Below are positions 9,913 through 20,719 of a stretch of 64,000 nucleotides of DNA, piece after piece. Both the position numbers and the translations under genes were made by a program. The notes beneath the pieces are model-generated. The model saw nothing but the letters and a program-made list of their open reading frames with translations, had not been told where the DNA came from and searched no databases. The DNA is from Codonopsis lanceolata (taxonomy: Eukaryota > Streptophyta > Magnoliopsida > Asterales > Campanulaceae): NCBI GenBank assembly GCA_013146195.2, contig CM028377.1, forward strand, positions 21,071,980-21,135,979, given 5' to 3'. Position 1 is the stretch's first letter. Each line of letters opens with the position of its first letter.

Positions 9913-12900
9913 ATGGTGGACTTCGCTCGAGTACAGAAGGAGCTCCAAGAATGCAACAAAGACATCAATGTCTCAGGAATCTGCGTAAACCCTAAAGCCG
10001 ATAATCTCAGCCACTTGATTGGAACCATTCCTGGCCCCACCGGTACACCTTACGAAGGCGGCACCTTCAGCATCGATATCACCTTGCCTGGTTTGTTTCT
10101 TATTCATTGTTTTTAGGGTTTTTAAATTTTCAGTTCCTAGTTCTTTTTTCTTTCTGGATGTTACTGAAATGAAATAAAGCTTTGAAACTTTTATTAATGT
10201 AGCCCTTTTAGGGTTGTGGAATTTGGGTGAAGGGATGTTTTGGTAATATTTGATTTTTCATTTTTGAGAGTGTGGGATTAATGGGTATTAGTTGCCCTCT
10301 TTTGGTTAATTTTTATGTATATGGTTTCTGGATACATGATCACTTGATCAGGGCTGCTTATATTGTTCGTTGGGTGTGTTCTGTTTTTGCAGATGGGTAC
10401 CCCTTCGAGCCTCCCAAAATGAAGTTTGCTACTAAAGTTTGGTATGCAGTAATTACGTGTTCTATTGTTTAGTTGGAATTTGTATGTTGGTTTGCTTAGT
10501 CAACAATTTAAAATATTAAATATCATGCTGGGGTGGGTGGGGTTGTTGTATTAATCATATGACTAAGCATAATGGTTTAGCGGCCCTTTCCCAATTTAGA
10601 ACACGAAATGAAGCCTAATGCATTTCTTTTGAGGTTGGAAATCTATAGAACTTGATGCATCAACTCTGGCCAGTTATGAAATAAGATAATGTATGGTTTT
10701 TGAACTTAAGAGAAATAATTTTCAAGATAGTGTGTGCTCTGAACTTCAGAGTGCTCTCTATCACTTTTAATTGTGAGATAATAGTAAAGTAATACTGACT
10801 GCATGTAGCTCATAGGTCAAATTCTTGAAGTAGATACATTGCTATATATTTAGTAAGCAATATAGCTTGGCGCCTGGCGGGCTATTCCTATTGCCTCTCC
10901 AGTCTATTTTCAGGGCATTGCTTTCTATTTATTGGATGCCGCTTGTATAGAGTGAGTCTTTATTTGAAAATCTTGCTTTGAAGTTCTGTAGATTTGAATA
11001 GTTTGGCGTCACATTCTATATTGTAATAACTCACTAGTAAAAATGTATCCCTGTGAGTGCTGTTCTCTTAAATAGGGACTCTGGTGTGGGGCAGAAGGAT
11101 TCTTAGTGTTATTTTTAGAATGTACTTACCTTTACTGGTCATCTGTAAAGAGTTGTGATATTTTTGAGTAGTGTTGTTGGTTTACTACTATGAGAGCACG
11201 AAGACGGGGGAGCTCTCATTTGTTTCCACCACTTAATAAGGATAAGTAGCCTTGTAAAATCATAGTTGTTAAAGGCGAAAGTCGAGAAGTCCATTTTTTC
11301 GGCGAAATGCGAGGTGCTCAAAAGGAGCTAACGGAAACAATATTAAGGATAAATAGATAACATATATATACATATATATACTCCCTCCGTCCCAAAATTA
11401 TCGTCTGGGTTGACTTGGTGCATGGTTTAAGAAAACACATTTGACTAGATTATTAATATTGGAATAATGTGTGGTTTCCTTTAAAGCCCATGAATATGTG
11501 GCCCAAAATTAAAGTAAGAAGAAAAGGTAAGGGTAAAGTGGTAAAAGTGATGTTTTAAAAAAGAAACTTTCAAAGAAGACAATTATTTTGGGATAGACGA
11601 AAAATAACTTAACAAATCCTAACAAAACATGTTATAAATGAGCATAATACATGAAACTGAGTTCTAACTTTATATAAAAAGTTGAAATGCTGAGTTAGTT
11701 TAAAGTCCAAATTATATACTCTATCCGTTCCTAAATAATTGTCTTCCTTTCCCTTTTTGTCCGTTTCTAAATAATTGTACTCTTTCAAAACTTTCCTTTT
11801 TAGGAAAACACTTTTACCACTTAACCCTTATTTTCATCAACTTTAATTATGATCACATGAAACCACACATTACACCAATATTTATAATACATTTTATTAC
11901 TTTTTCTTAAACGGCGTGTCGGGTCAAAGAGGATTATTATTTAGAAACTGAGGGAATAATAACTAATAAATAGTTAAGCAACCAAATAAAATAAGGTTTA
12001 AAAAAAAGCAAAGTAATTAGAAAATAGAATTAAAAAATCCCAAATCCCTAAAAATATAATAAATAAAACACCTAAAAATGAAAGGAAAAAAAACCCTTAA
12101 GTAGAGATAAAGAAAAAAAACCCTAAGTAGGGGAAAAAAATAAAATAAACAAACAAAATTACAGAACCAGGCTTAATCTCCCAAAACCAACAAACCAACC
12201 TCGGGACCAAGTTTGTTGGGAGCCGACGACCTAGTCTGTGGAACTTTGGCGACGGCTGAGGCGTGTGAGATTGATTCTGGCAACCTCCGGCGATGGCGAA
12301 ACCACATATTAGTTCGCCAAGTTGAGACGAAACCATTTGTGTTCTTAGATTAGGTTAATATTGAAGATTGAAGGCTGGAATGCAAAATTTCAGATCTAGG
12401 CCGCAAATTTTCAGTGCCTCACCCAGACCTTTTCGGGCAACAATCCTTGCCTCGCGTCGCCTCTCACCCGAGGCAAGTCAGGCGGGTTGCCTTTGACAAC
12501 TATGGTTAAAATTAAAAAATTAAAATCCATTTTCTAGGATTAATGATAGTTCCATGTAGTTTCATGGAAGATGCCAAAATTTTCGTTGTTAAGTAATGAC
12601 GTAGTCCAGTCACCTATAATTTGGTAAATTTGTATGTCTATGAACATGTCTTGTACTCTTGTTCGTTTAGGATCTAATGACAAGGTGCATGGGGTGATGT
12701 TTCTTTAAGTCATTGAAATGTTCCTTTTTTTTCATAAGTAAAGTATATTAAAAAGTGTCCTTTGTACACGGGAGGTATACAATTTTTTTCCCAAAGTTAA
12801 GGCTATGCACAAAATCCATAAGAAAGACTGGTTGGACAAGGGGAAGAACCTGTCTCGGTACAGCAATGAAACAAAGTGCGCAAATCAGTCTTTCAGCTGG

Positions 12901-15342
12901 CCACCGATGTTGATTCATTATTAAAAATTCTCATGTTTCTTTCTTTCCAAATAATCCACAAAACTTCAATCGGAACTGTCTCCCAAGTCCCAAATTGAAT
13001 TACTCCTCCTTTAATTGTACCGCGACCAGTTCCAAAGCAGCTCCCGAATTGAGCTGGGCATCACCCATGAGATCCCAAAAAATCCCCAAAATCATATGCC
13101 AAAGAGCACTAGCAACTGGGCATAGCATTAAAAGGTGGTTGACGCTCTCTTTGTCCTCTTTACATCAACTTGGAGTGAGTACAGTCTATTAAAAAAAATA
13201 AATCTGCACAAATGTCCAACTCCCAGTCATGAAGATTCTTGCGGAAAACAGGGTTCCATACCACTCTGCCTTGCTCAACTTGAATCGCCGAACAGATATT
13301 GTAATCTTTTTCTACCACCAGGTTGAACAAAACAGGAAGGGATCTCCTTAGCTCTTCCTCCCCACACCAAATGTCCTTCCAAAATTTGACTTTTCCCCTA
13401 CCACCTATCTCGAAAGAAAGCTGCTTCTCAAAAGACTCCCACCCCTTACAAATACCTTTCCATACTCTTGACCCAAAGGAGTTGAAATCAAGCTTCAGAA
13501 ACCAATTATGATCCCCCTCTTCTTGATGCCTAAACCTCCCTCCATAATATTTTGCACACCTTTTCCACTTAACCACATGAAACTTGCGCTCCACCCTTTG
13601 CCCTTCCCATAGAAAATCTCTCTCAATCTTCTCCAACGTCCTTTGAATCGAGACCGGCAATACAAAGAGAGATAAAAAGCAAGTGGGCCAACTAGAAAGG
13701 GTTTTTTTGATAAGAGTCGATCGCCCCGCATTGGATAATAACTGCTTCTTCCATCCCAACAATCTCCGAATATATCTATCAATGATTGGATTCCACATTG
13801 CTTTGGACTTGCATGGAGCTCCGATTGGCAACCCAAGATAGGTTGAGGGAAGGTAAGAAACCTTACACCCAAATGTCGAACCCAAAGATAGAATATTACC
13901 CACCAAAATTGACTCATTTGGAAGAAATTGCCCCAAGCCTTCCCCACCCTCCAACCCTCCCAGAGGGAGGAAGTATTTTTGGCAAATCAGGAAGTGACCA
14001 CAATTCTGAAAGTTCGCAAATGCTCTTAATGATAACCAAGGCAGAAGAAACTCAAATAGTAAGAAGGCATGGGCGCTGCATATGCTTGGTGGGATTAGTC
14101 TGTGAGTCTGTGACAAATTTTACTGGCAATGTGCTTCTATTAATTGCCATCTTAATCAAAGTCTAACTCAGATCCATTGGACTAGGCTTGACTGTCCACA
14201 GTTACCCATGAGACTTGTCATCGTATGCTCTTTTTTATATGTGCAAAGGGCATATATGCTCTTTGCACATATAGCACCAAGTTAAAATTGAGCTCTCTTT
14301 ATCTCATCTTATGCCCTTTTTTATTTTTTGCTTACTATTGAAGGTTGAGATAAAATTGAGCATCCAACTTGGGTGGACTTTGCCAAAGTTATTGTTTTTT
14401 ACTGTGCAAGACTAAAACATTTTCAATTTTTTTGACTATTGTCATATTTTCAATTTGATTACTCTAGGATCTTCAAGGGCTGAAAATGAGCGAAAGGTCC
14501 TCAATCTAGGATGAGATTAGTTTACAGATAGACTATGATTGTTAGTAATGAATTGCCTGTTAAATATCCAGCAAATCTTCCAGTTGGGTCGTTTCTTCCT
14601 GGTTCGTAGCTTCCATTAAATTGTGCCCTCATGATAGTAAGTAGTTGAATTATTTTCTTTGCATTGACACGTGTTGAAGGCACCCCAACATTAGTAGCCA
14701 AAGTGGGGCAATATGCTTGGACATCCTGAAGGATCAATGGAGCCCAGCACTCACTATCAAGACAGCACTTCTTTCCATACAAGCGTTACTCTCTGCCCCT
14801 CAACCTGATGATCCTCAAGATGCTGTAGTTGCACAGCAGGTTAGCTTCCTGTCTGCTTAGACCATGTCAAGTTTGTATATTCAAATGTGAATCACTGTCT
14901 CTGTTAACTTCACAGTTTTTAGGGAATATCATTATCGTTTCCGCACGCTTCTATTTTTCTTCAAATTATAGCTTTTTGTCTAGTTAATTGATGTTTTGAA
15001 TTGATGCCTTTTGTTGGACTTTTCAGTATCTTAAAGACTATCAGACCTTTGCTGGCACAGCTCGTTACTGGACTGAAACATTTGCGAAAACCTTGTCTCT
15101 AGGGGTTGAGGAAAAGGTGTGAATAGATTGTATTTTTTGCTGAAAATCATTTATTTTTCTGTTCGCAAATGTAATGAAATATTACTTGACATACCAAAGT
15201 AGATTGTTGTGACACTTTGTGTTATCAATAATAGGTTCAAAGACTTATGGAGATGGGATTCCCTGAAGGTGTAGTGAGGAGTACTCTAGAAGGTGTAGGT
15301 GGTGATGAAAACATGGCTCTGGAGAAGCTTTGCTCCGGCTAG
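9913..15342 (+). CDS. UBC27: Ubiquitin-conjugating enzyme E2 27 (UBC27-type, E2 plus UBA)
   Basis: Five exons with GT-AG borders: 9913-10090, 10393-10441, 14680-14839, 15027-15116, 15235-15342. Together 585 nt, 194 aa, matching the usual length of plant UBC27 (about 192 aa). The product is an E2 enzyme that takes ubiquitin from E1 and passes it on with E3 ligases in cytosol and nucleus. The UBC fold covers residues 1 to about 150: GTPYEGGTF, GYPFEPPKM, the HPN motif at 77-79 and the catalytic Cys88 in GAICLDILKDQWSP. A UBA domain follows, with the MGF loop at 166-168; this E2-UBA layout is particular to the UBC27 (UBE2K-like) group. Phases agree: Asp60 is split G|AT and Trp76 TG|G across introns 1 and 2. 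Intron 2 (4.2 kb) is full of transposons but the exons are intact, so the gene is probably functional. Confidence 0.95.
11381..11604. mobile_element. Stowaway-like MITE
   Basis: Begins CTCCCTCCGTCCCAAAATTA after TA. The right end carries the worn inverted partner (AATTATTTTGGGATAGACG) before TA. The 224-bp length and TA target fit Stowaway (Tc1/Mariner). Confidence 0.7.
11719..11956. mobile_element. Stowaway-like MITE, second copy in intron 2
   Basis: Starts CTCTATCCGTTCCTAAATAA after TA and ends TTATTTAGAAACTGAGGGAA before TA. It shares the internal AATTGT and ACTTTCCTTTTTAGGAAAA sequence with the copies near 36.8-37.5 kb. Confidence 0.7.
12725..14116 (-). mobile_element. 5'-truncated L1-type LINE in UBC27 intron 2
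   Basis: The minus strand encodes the end of an L1 reverse transcriptase and its C-terminal zf-RVT region. Visible parts are YLGLPIGAPCKSKAMWNPII, GWKKQLLSNAGRSTLIK, SSWPTCFLSLFVLP, IERDFLWEG, then, after frame changes, NHLLMLCPVASALWHMILGI and IWKERNMRIFN. The frame ends near 12745 and the poly(A) tail is the T-run at 12725-12732. Endonuclease and catalytic RT motifs are missing, so the copy is 5'-truncated, the usual outcome of target-primed insertion. The 957-nt open stretch 13160-14116 is the best-kept part. No target duplication was found. It lies opposite to UBC27 transcription. Confidence 0.85.
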
Positions 15343-16224
15343 GATTCCAGCTGCTGGCTGCTGTCATTTATTCTGCTCTCTGGAAGTATTTTGTGTCACC
15401 TCAAGAGGGTTAAGTTTATACAAAGAAAAGACTAATTCGAGTACAAATGCTGCCATTTGTTCTTTAGATCATTTTATTTATGTTGAATTCACTTAATCCA
15501 TCTCTAATACATTCATGTTGGATTCGTTGTTAGCATCATTGCAGATTTAGAAGTAAAAAATCTTGTACAGTCGGTGATACTGTTAGCTCTGTGCATGTTA
15601 GCCTATGAAGTTGTAATTTGGCCATTGATTTGCTGGCTTGGGCTAAAATTATGTTTGGAGAAGTACCTTGAATTTGACGTTCCAAAATCTAAACCCGTAC
15701 AGTTAACAGACATATAGGAGGTGAAAGTACCGAGTGTTTTTTCACACCTAGTATTTTCGCCAAAACTTTGTATATTCATATCTTGCTGAAGGAGCTGTGG
15801 TTCCACTTAGAGTCTTGCTTTGCTTGTTACTTGTTTGCTGCACAAATGCTAGTAGCTTCACCGTATCTGCAGGCAAGATGAAGACAAGCTTTGGTCTTGA
15901 CTATTGTTGTAGTTTGGAGTGTATGATATTAAACTCTAGTGTTTGCTCAATCACTAGTATAATTTGTGTTTATGATCCGGTGCTTGTTTTACCTTGAGGA
16001 GGCTCCTGCCCTGTGAGGGAAAATGCCATAAAAGTTATCAGCCTGCACCTGCAGTCTTGCTAGCGAAATTCTCATTACTCATCTGTGCTTATTCCAGATT
16101 GCAGCAGAAGAGCATGCACATGTCGGGTTGTCTTAACAAACCGGTAAGCCATATTAATGTAGTTGGTGATGTTTAAAGGGCTGAGGGTGGCTCATAGCAT
16201 TATTAGGTGAATCTAAAATATATT
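15343..16224 (+). other. UBC27 3' untranslated region and downstream intergenic DNA
   Basis: No gene is recognisable. The first few hundred bases after the stop are probably the UBC27 3' UTR. Small frames at 15797-16176 have no known motif. Confidence 0.5.
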
Positions 16225-16534
16225 TGTAACGACCCGAGTCCAAAAATCTGGTCCTCTACGGTGTAGAAACTAGCCCAAAGTATGCATTACTGTAGGTCAC
16301 CAGGCTTAACACAAGTCAACCCAAAAGTCTGTTAGTGCCTACTAGTAGTGTGCGGATGCTTTAGTATAGAGTATTACCGGAACAAAATTATTGTGCAAGT
16401 GTGAAAATTTAAATATTCATCTACATTTTAAGAGCTACAGAATTTACATAAACAAAACCCTAGACTGCAGGCTAGTCTTGTTCTCGACATATCTAGGAAT
16501 TAAAAGCAAAAAAGAAGATTAGAAGTGGGTCGAT

Positions 16535-16672
16535 TCAATAACAATGACAGACTGCAACTCTCCTCACTGGTTGGGGACTGCAGACGAGAAACAGCACCAT
16601 TGCAACGACCATAGCCACAACCAGACCCAGCAGCATTGATTCATTGTCGGAGTCGCAGCACATCTTTCCCAT
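16535..16672 (-). CDS. Hypothetical 45-aa single-pass membrane protein
   Basis: A short ORF (ATG at 16672, TGA at 16535) in a good start context (GAG ATG GGA). The product begins MGKMCCDSDNESM, has one hydrophobic segment at about residues 13-31 (LLGLVVAMVVAMVLFLV), then a basic, Cys/His-ending tail (PVRRVAVCHCY). That would suit a small type I or tail-anchored membrane peptide. Upstream on the minus strand are a pyrimidine-rich leader, TTAAATAGC and a CACGTG box, as in a plant promoter. I do not recognise the family. A chance ORF is possible, since the region also begins with an LTR-like motif (TGTAACGACCCG at 16225). Confidence 0.4.
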   Translation of the reverse strand: MGKMCCDSDNESMLLGLVVAMVVAMVLFLVCSPQPVRRVAVCHCY

Positions 16673-16826
16673 CTCGGATTCCTGAAACTCAACGCCACTA
16701 CATTGAAAACAGAAGGTAGAGAGAAAGGTGAAGAAGGTTAGGTTGGGAGTTGTATGAGAAGCTATTTAATTTGAAGGCATAATAATATTATCTCCAATGC
16801 AGAATTATCAACCAAGGAAGGGATGA

Positions 16827-16832
16827 CACGTG
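16827..16832 (-). promoter_or_regulatory. G-box (CACGTG) upstream of the 45-aa ORF
   Basis: The sequence ACACGTGG lies 155 bp upstream of the minus-strand ATG. This is the core bound by plant bZIP and bHLH factors and resembles an ABRE. It supports, but does not prove, a promoter here. Confidence 0.35.
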
Positions 16833-16913
16833 GGTTGCAAAGTTTGAGTTGTTTCATTTTCAGTCCCTAATAATTCTTGTCTTTGAGCTCTTGGTGTCGG
16901 TAAATCAGCGAGT

Positions 16914-17190
16914 CTAGAAATTCATTTCGGACAATTGAACCTTCTCGAATTGTTTCTTTTTAAGAACCAAAAAGACTTGTACCAAAATAATAGCTGCCAA
17001 GAAGAGCAAAAGACCTTGGACACGTAATGGATCTTGAAGTACTATTTCGGCATCTCCTTGACCAAACCCGCCCACATTAGGGTTACTCATCAACGGTTGA
17101 TCAAATTTGAAAGATTCTCCTGAAACAAGAAGTTCTGGCTTGGGGGGATAATATCTAGCACTAGACGTCCATCTGATGCATCTGCTATAT
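16914..17190 (-). pseudogene. petA: Nuclear insert of chloroplast petA (cytochrome f C-terminus)
   Basis: The minus strand reads the last 90 or so residues of cytochrome f: ADASDGR, DIIPPKPELLVS, then SNPNVGGFGQGDAEIVLQ, DPLRVQGLL, the membrane helix and the tail KKKQFEKVQLSEMNF, ending in TAG. In chloroplasts this heme protein belongs to the b6f complex of photosynthetic electron transport. Only the 3' end is present, without the heme-binding CANCH part, and it lies between nuclear transposons, so it is a NUPT with no likely function. The frame is still open but differs from typical petA, for example LLVSGESFK in place of LLVSEGESIK, meaning the insert has aged. Confidence 0.85.
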
Positions 17191-18728
17191 GATTTTGTTT
17201 ACTATACATACCGGTTGCTGTAGGATTACTCTCTAGAGTCTAGACGTGTTTTTCAATTTTGTACTTAATTCTTTTTTGTAGAGTTTATTTGTGGCCTGTG
17301 GGGAGGAGTAACTTGGCATCACAAACCACACAGCCAAGACTGTTACTTTTAGCCTCCAAGGGTTGGGTCCGACTTCGAGGAAGGTTGATATTTGATAACA
17401 ACATTAACAGCAGAGATATGGTGTTGGCAGTTGCTTCTTTCCAGAGGAAATGCGTTTTAAAAAGTAAAAAAAAAATGGTTTCATGAATAATATCTTGCAT
17501 CAAAAAGAGTCTTTCTGAGTCCATATGTTAATTTTCTGTATATGAAGGATGCCGTACCAGTTACCACCACCATTAACGGTGGGGGCCGGACGGGAGAGAG
17601 AGAAAGTAAAATTGTTTATTATTGAGCTAATGAATTAGATTATACTTAATCTTTTATTACATCATCTCGATATATCTAAGGTAAAGCCGTAAAGGGTACA
17701 ATTAGGCTAACAATGTAAATGAGCCCAATTGAGTTTACATGGGTTGGGCGTCTTGGGCCTGTATCACAAGAAATGAAATTGATCCTGAGGCTCCCAGTCT
17801 GTATGGTTACATAATACATAGAGCAGACTTTTTTTGCTTAAACTACTCAGATAACCCCTTCAATTCGGCTATTCCCTTCCAGAATTAATGAATTATATTT
17901 ATATTTCTTAGGTCTTAGTTGTTGAGGTAATTTTGAGTCAACTCTTTAAGCTAGGTTGTCTAGTTTTGACCTAGCTATGACCTTAGAAAGTCATTCTGGG
18001 TGCCAAAATATTGTACCTTACTTTTACCCAATCAAACATTGGTTGGTTGAGTTAATTAGTTTGCGTTTGATTATTATTTATTAATTTAATTAGGTGAGTA
18101 CGCGTTAATAAAAAACTGTTGAAGAGAAAATTAAAGTCTACCTTGTTGACTTAACACGAACCCATGGAGCTATTAGCTATGTATATAATGCCAATGGAGT
18201 ATTGTTGTTCAAATTAAAGACTTAGTAAACGGCTTTAAGTAAGTTTAACAAATTCCATTTCAAAGGAAATGATGAGTGAGAGTGATTTAGAATGGTGGGG
18301 TATAGTAGGGTTAATAAACATTGATTATTAACGACCCTTGGATCTTGGTTAATGGTTGAATGGTTGAATGGTTGATCACCCAGTCCACCAACAACTCACT
18401 AGTCAATTAGTCATTACTCTCCACCACTCCAGGTATCAATTTGTCAACGTTTAATTATTGCTTACATGCTCATACAGTTTTTGTAAGGCTGGGTGGAAAT
18501 TGTGTGTAATTTATAAGGTGTTTATGTTTTATTATTGGGTATTAATATTATTCATAAATTTTTGGATTAACTTGTGGTGGACCTGATCATCCAAAGTATT
18601 GCGTACTTAATGGGCCAGTGTGTCATTATTGAGTTCTTAACATATAGGAATTGTTAGAATTAGGATTTGATCAGATTATAGTTTTGTTTATAGATACAAT
18701 AATATTATAATTTTTGATCAGATTATAG
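17191..18728. other. Intergenic DNA without recognisable genes
   Basis: No domain, RNA gene or clear repeat is seen. A 75-aa plus-strand frame at 17259-17486 and its overlapping minus-strand partner show no family features. A short duplication (AATGGTTGAATGGTTGA) occurs near 18350-18375. Confidence 0.5.
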
Positions 18729-18900
18729 TGTAATACCCCGATAATTTTTGATTTATTGTAATTGTATTATTAAACTAATAAGTTTCATAGTATTTGTTTT
18801 GGGCTAGAGATGTTTAGTTATTGGGTTTGATTAAATTTAGAAAAAATTATAAGCAGGTACATCTTTTAAATATGTTTTCAAATGAATCCAATTATTTTTT
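18729..18900 (+). mobile_element. LTR-like start motif (weak)
   Basis: TGTAATACCCCGATAATTTT resembles the TGTAATACC start of the LTR-like block that ends at 36193 on the minus strand. No matching LTR end was found before the DRP2 leader, so this is only a fragment candidate. Confidence 0.25.
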
Positions 18901-19201
18901 GGACATATTTTTTATGTATAATTTTAAGACGAAAGTACGTCCCTGCCCCCTTCTTTGTTAATTTCTCGCATAAACTTCTCCCCAACCTTCATTCTCTCTC
19001 TCTCTCTACCCCATTTTCAAAATTCAACCTTCGTAGAAATTCTCCATTCCTTCAAATCTCGATCTTCTCGTTACACCTTATGGTTTTTCAGTCTCTCTCG
19101 TCTCCTCGTCGTATTTTCCTTTTTCATTGTTTTGATCCGGCTTTAGCCTTGGATTTTGAATTCGATCTCTCCGAAGGATCGAACGTTTGATTTAGGGATC
19201 A

Positions 19202-19348
19202 ATGGAGGCGATCGAGGAATTGGCTCAGCTCTCTGATTCGATGCCGCAAGCTGCTGCGGTGCTGGCCGACGAGGATGTTGATGAAAACGTGTTGTCTTCT
19301 TCAAAGCGTCCTTCGATGTTTTTGAACGTCGTTACGCTTGGAAATACA
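19202..19348 (+). pseudogene. DRP2: Isolated exon 1 of a dynamin-related protein 2 gene
   Basis: The exon encodes MEAIEELAQLSDSMPQAAAV, then LADEDVDENV and FLNVVTLGN, the conserved N-terminus of plant DRP2A/B just before the GTPase P-loop. DRP2 proteins are large GTPases with a PH domain that act in clathrin-coated vesicle budding. The exon closes at a good donor (ACA|GTAAGT), and about 250 bp of CT-rich leader precede the ATG, so this looks like the real first exon with its UTR. The next exon (GAGKSAVLNSLIG) does not follow. Instead an unrelated SKS fragment comes next, and no other DRP2 exon is seen on the plus strand. A captured or left-over fragment is most likely. Confidence 0.75.
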
Positions 19349-19929
19349 GTAAGTTCATCTTTTGAAAATCAATTTCACTTCGTTTTTCCACCTGTAATTA
19401 TGTTGAAAATAGAGCCTAACATCTTTTTGTGACCCGTGATATCACGTGGTTGATTAGGGAAGTTCACTATTGGAATTCCTTTGTGCCCACCACGTGTTTG
19501 TTTGTTGGTTTCTAAGAGGGTTGCGTGAGATATTTGGGGATCTGTGGTGGTGTTTATTTATAATTTTCGATGAATAGTTATGCCCATGTCTGAAGATGGA
19601 TCACTGTTTTTTTTTTTTGGCCTCTAGGCAACATTAGTTCATGGCTAACCTTAGCAATTTGCAGATGGTTCGTGTCAATTCCCATTTTGATGTTAGTCAC
19701 TTTCTTCTTCATTGTTAATAGTTTTATAGTTAGTATCTAGATTAGAAGGTGCCAAAAGGTTTATAATGCCTTTGACACACCTTTTATCAAGGTATACAGT
19801 AACTTCATGTAGAATCAGGGCATCAGAATCTTAATTATCCAAGGAGATTCAAATCAATTAGCAGTGCAGCAACCAACTCCAGACAACTCGAACAACCATC
19901 TGAGCAGCTGTTAGTTGTAACTGGTAATG
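19349..19929 (+). other. DRP2 intron remnant and junction to the SKS fragment
   Basis: Non-coding, T-rich sequence after the donor. The change from DRP2 intron to SKS sequence must lie before about 19930, but no terminal repeat or duplication marks it. Confidence 0.45.
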
Positions 19930-20320
19930 CTCCTACACTCTACAAGCAAAACTTATCGAATTCGTGTTCACAATGTTGGGGTATCAAATTGTTTGAATTC
20001 CCGAATTCAGAACCATAATTTGCTTCTAGTAGAAACTGAGGGTCGTTACACATCACAACAAAACTACACTAGCTTGGACATCCATGTCGGGCAGTTTTAT
20101 TCTTTCTTGGTTACCATGGATCAGAATGCAAGTAATGATTACTACATTGTGGCAACTGGAAAGTGCTAGATTTGTGAATCAATCTGTTTGGCAAAAAGTT
20201 ACTGGTGTTGGTATCTTGCACTATTCAAACTCAAAAGGAAAAGCATCTGGTCCTCTCCCCGACCCTCCAAACGATCTGTATGACACCTCATGTGCAATAA
20301 ATCAGGCTATGTCAATAAGG
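19930..20320 (+). pseudogene. SKU5/SKS multicopper-oxidase-like pseudogene, fragment A
   Basis: SKU5-similar (SKS) proteins are GPI-anchored or secreted multicopper-oxidase-like glycoproteins of the cell wall. The frame gives SKTYRIRVHNVGVSNCLNSR, IQNHNLLLVETEG, QQNYTSLDIHVGQFYSFLV, TMDQNASNDYYIVA, then after a frameshift near 20150-20165 SARFVNQSVWQKVTGVGILH and SGPLPDPPNDLYDT, ending at a donor (AG|GTTTGT) at 20320. This is the second cupredoxin-like domain. The upstream third of the protein is missing. The frameshift and missing parts make it a pseudogene. It continues in fragment B. Confidence 0.85.
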
Positions 20321-20359
20321 TTTGTTTTCATGATTGTTTGTTTGTTGTTTTTTGATTTG
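20308..20359 (+). repeat. Exon-intron boundary repeated 3.1 kb downstream (first copy)
   Basis: The last 13 bp of SKS fragment A and the following intron start (AATAAGGTTTGTTTTCATGA...) recur almost identically at 23398-23445; the first copy has one extra TTTG. Confidence 0.8.
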
Positions 20360-20719
20360 GTTATTATTGATCATTATTACCAACTATATATGTTACAGTT
20401 AATGTTATGGGTTAGGGTTATACTAAATGATAGAGCTAGCTAGCTCTTTAAATGTTTAATGGCTTTATCAGCCAAATATGTCTTTACGTTTTTAATAATT
20501 AAGAGTTAAGACCATTAACATTAATACATTACTAGTTTTTTTAAACTCGTGCGCTAAACGCACGTCATTCTGATTTTTCAACTAAATCGTACATAAACAA
20601 AATAAAAAGGATAAAAAAATCTTAAAGGATAAAATAAGAAGAATCAGTTTATTAACAAATACACATTAGTATATCACTAATCATTATAGATTCTAAAAAA
20701 TTTCCTTATACACAACATT

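Larger units (their letters stand above)
11261..12504. mobile_element. TIR transposon in UBC27 intron 2, superfamily uncertain
   Basis: The left end CATAGTTGTTAAAGGCGAAA matches the right end reverse-complemented (CATAGTTGTCAAAGGCAACC). The flanks TGTAAAAT and GTTAAAAT may be a worn 8-bp duplication, which would favour hAT. Palindromic GCCTCGC-type motifs lie near the right end. Two Stowaway-like MITEs sit inside, and no transposase is seen. Confidence 0.5.

Noticed and set aside
13495..14166. Further long frames at 13495-13947 (minus) and 13786-14166 (plus)
   Set aside because: They overlap the LINE reverse-transcriptase frame and are its shadows or frame-shifted parts.
16225..16535. Ty3/gypsy LTR starting TGTAACGACCCG
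   Set aside because: Only the start motif is seen; no LTR end, duplication or second copy.
17259..17524. Small overlapping frames near 17.3 kb as a gene
   Set aside because: No start context, domain or splice signal supports either.
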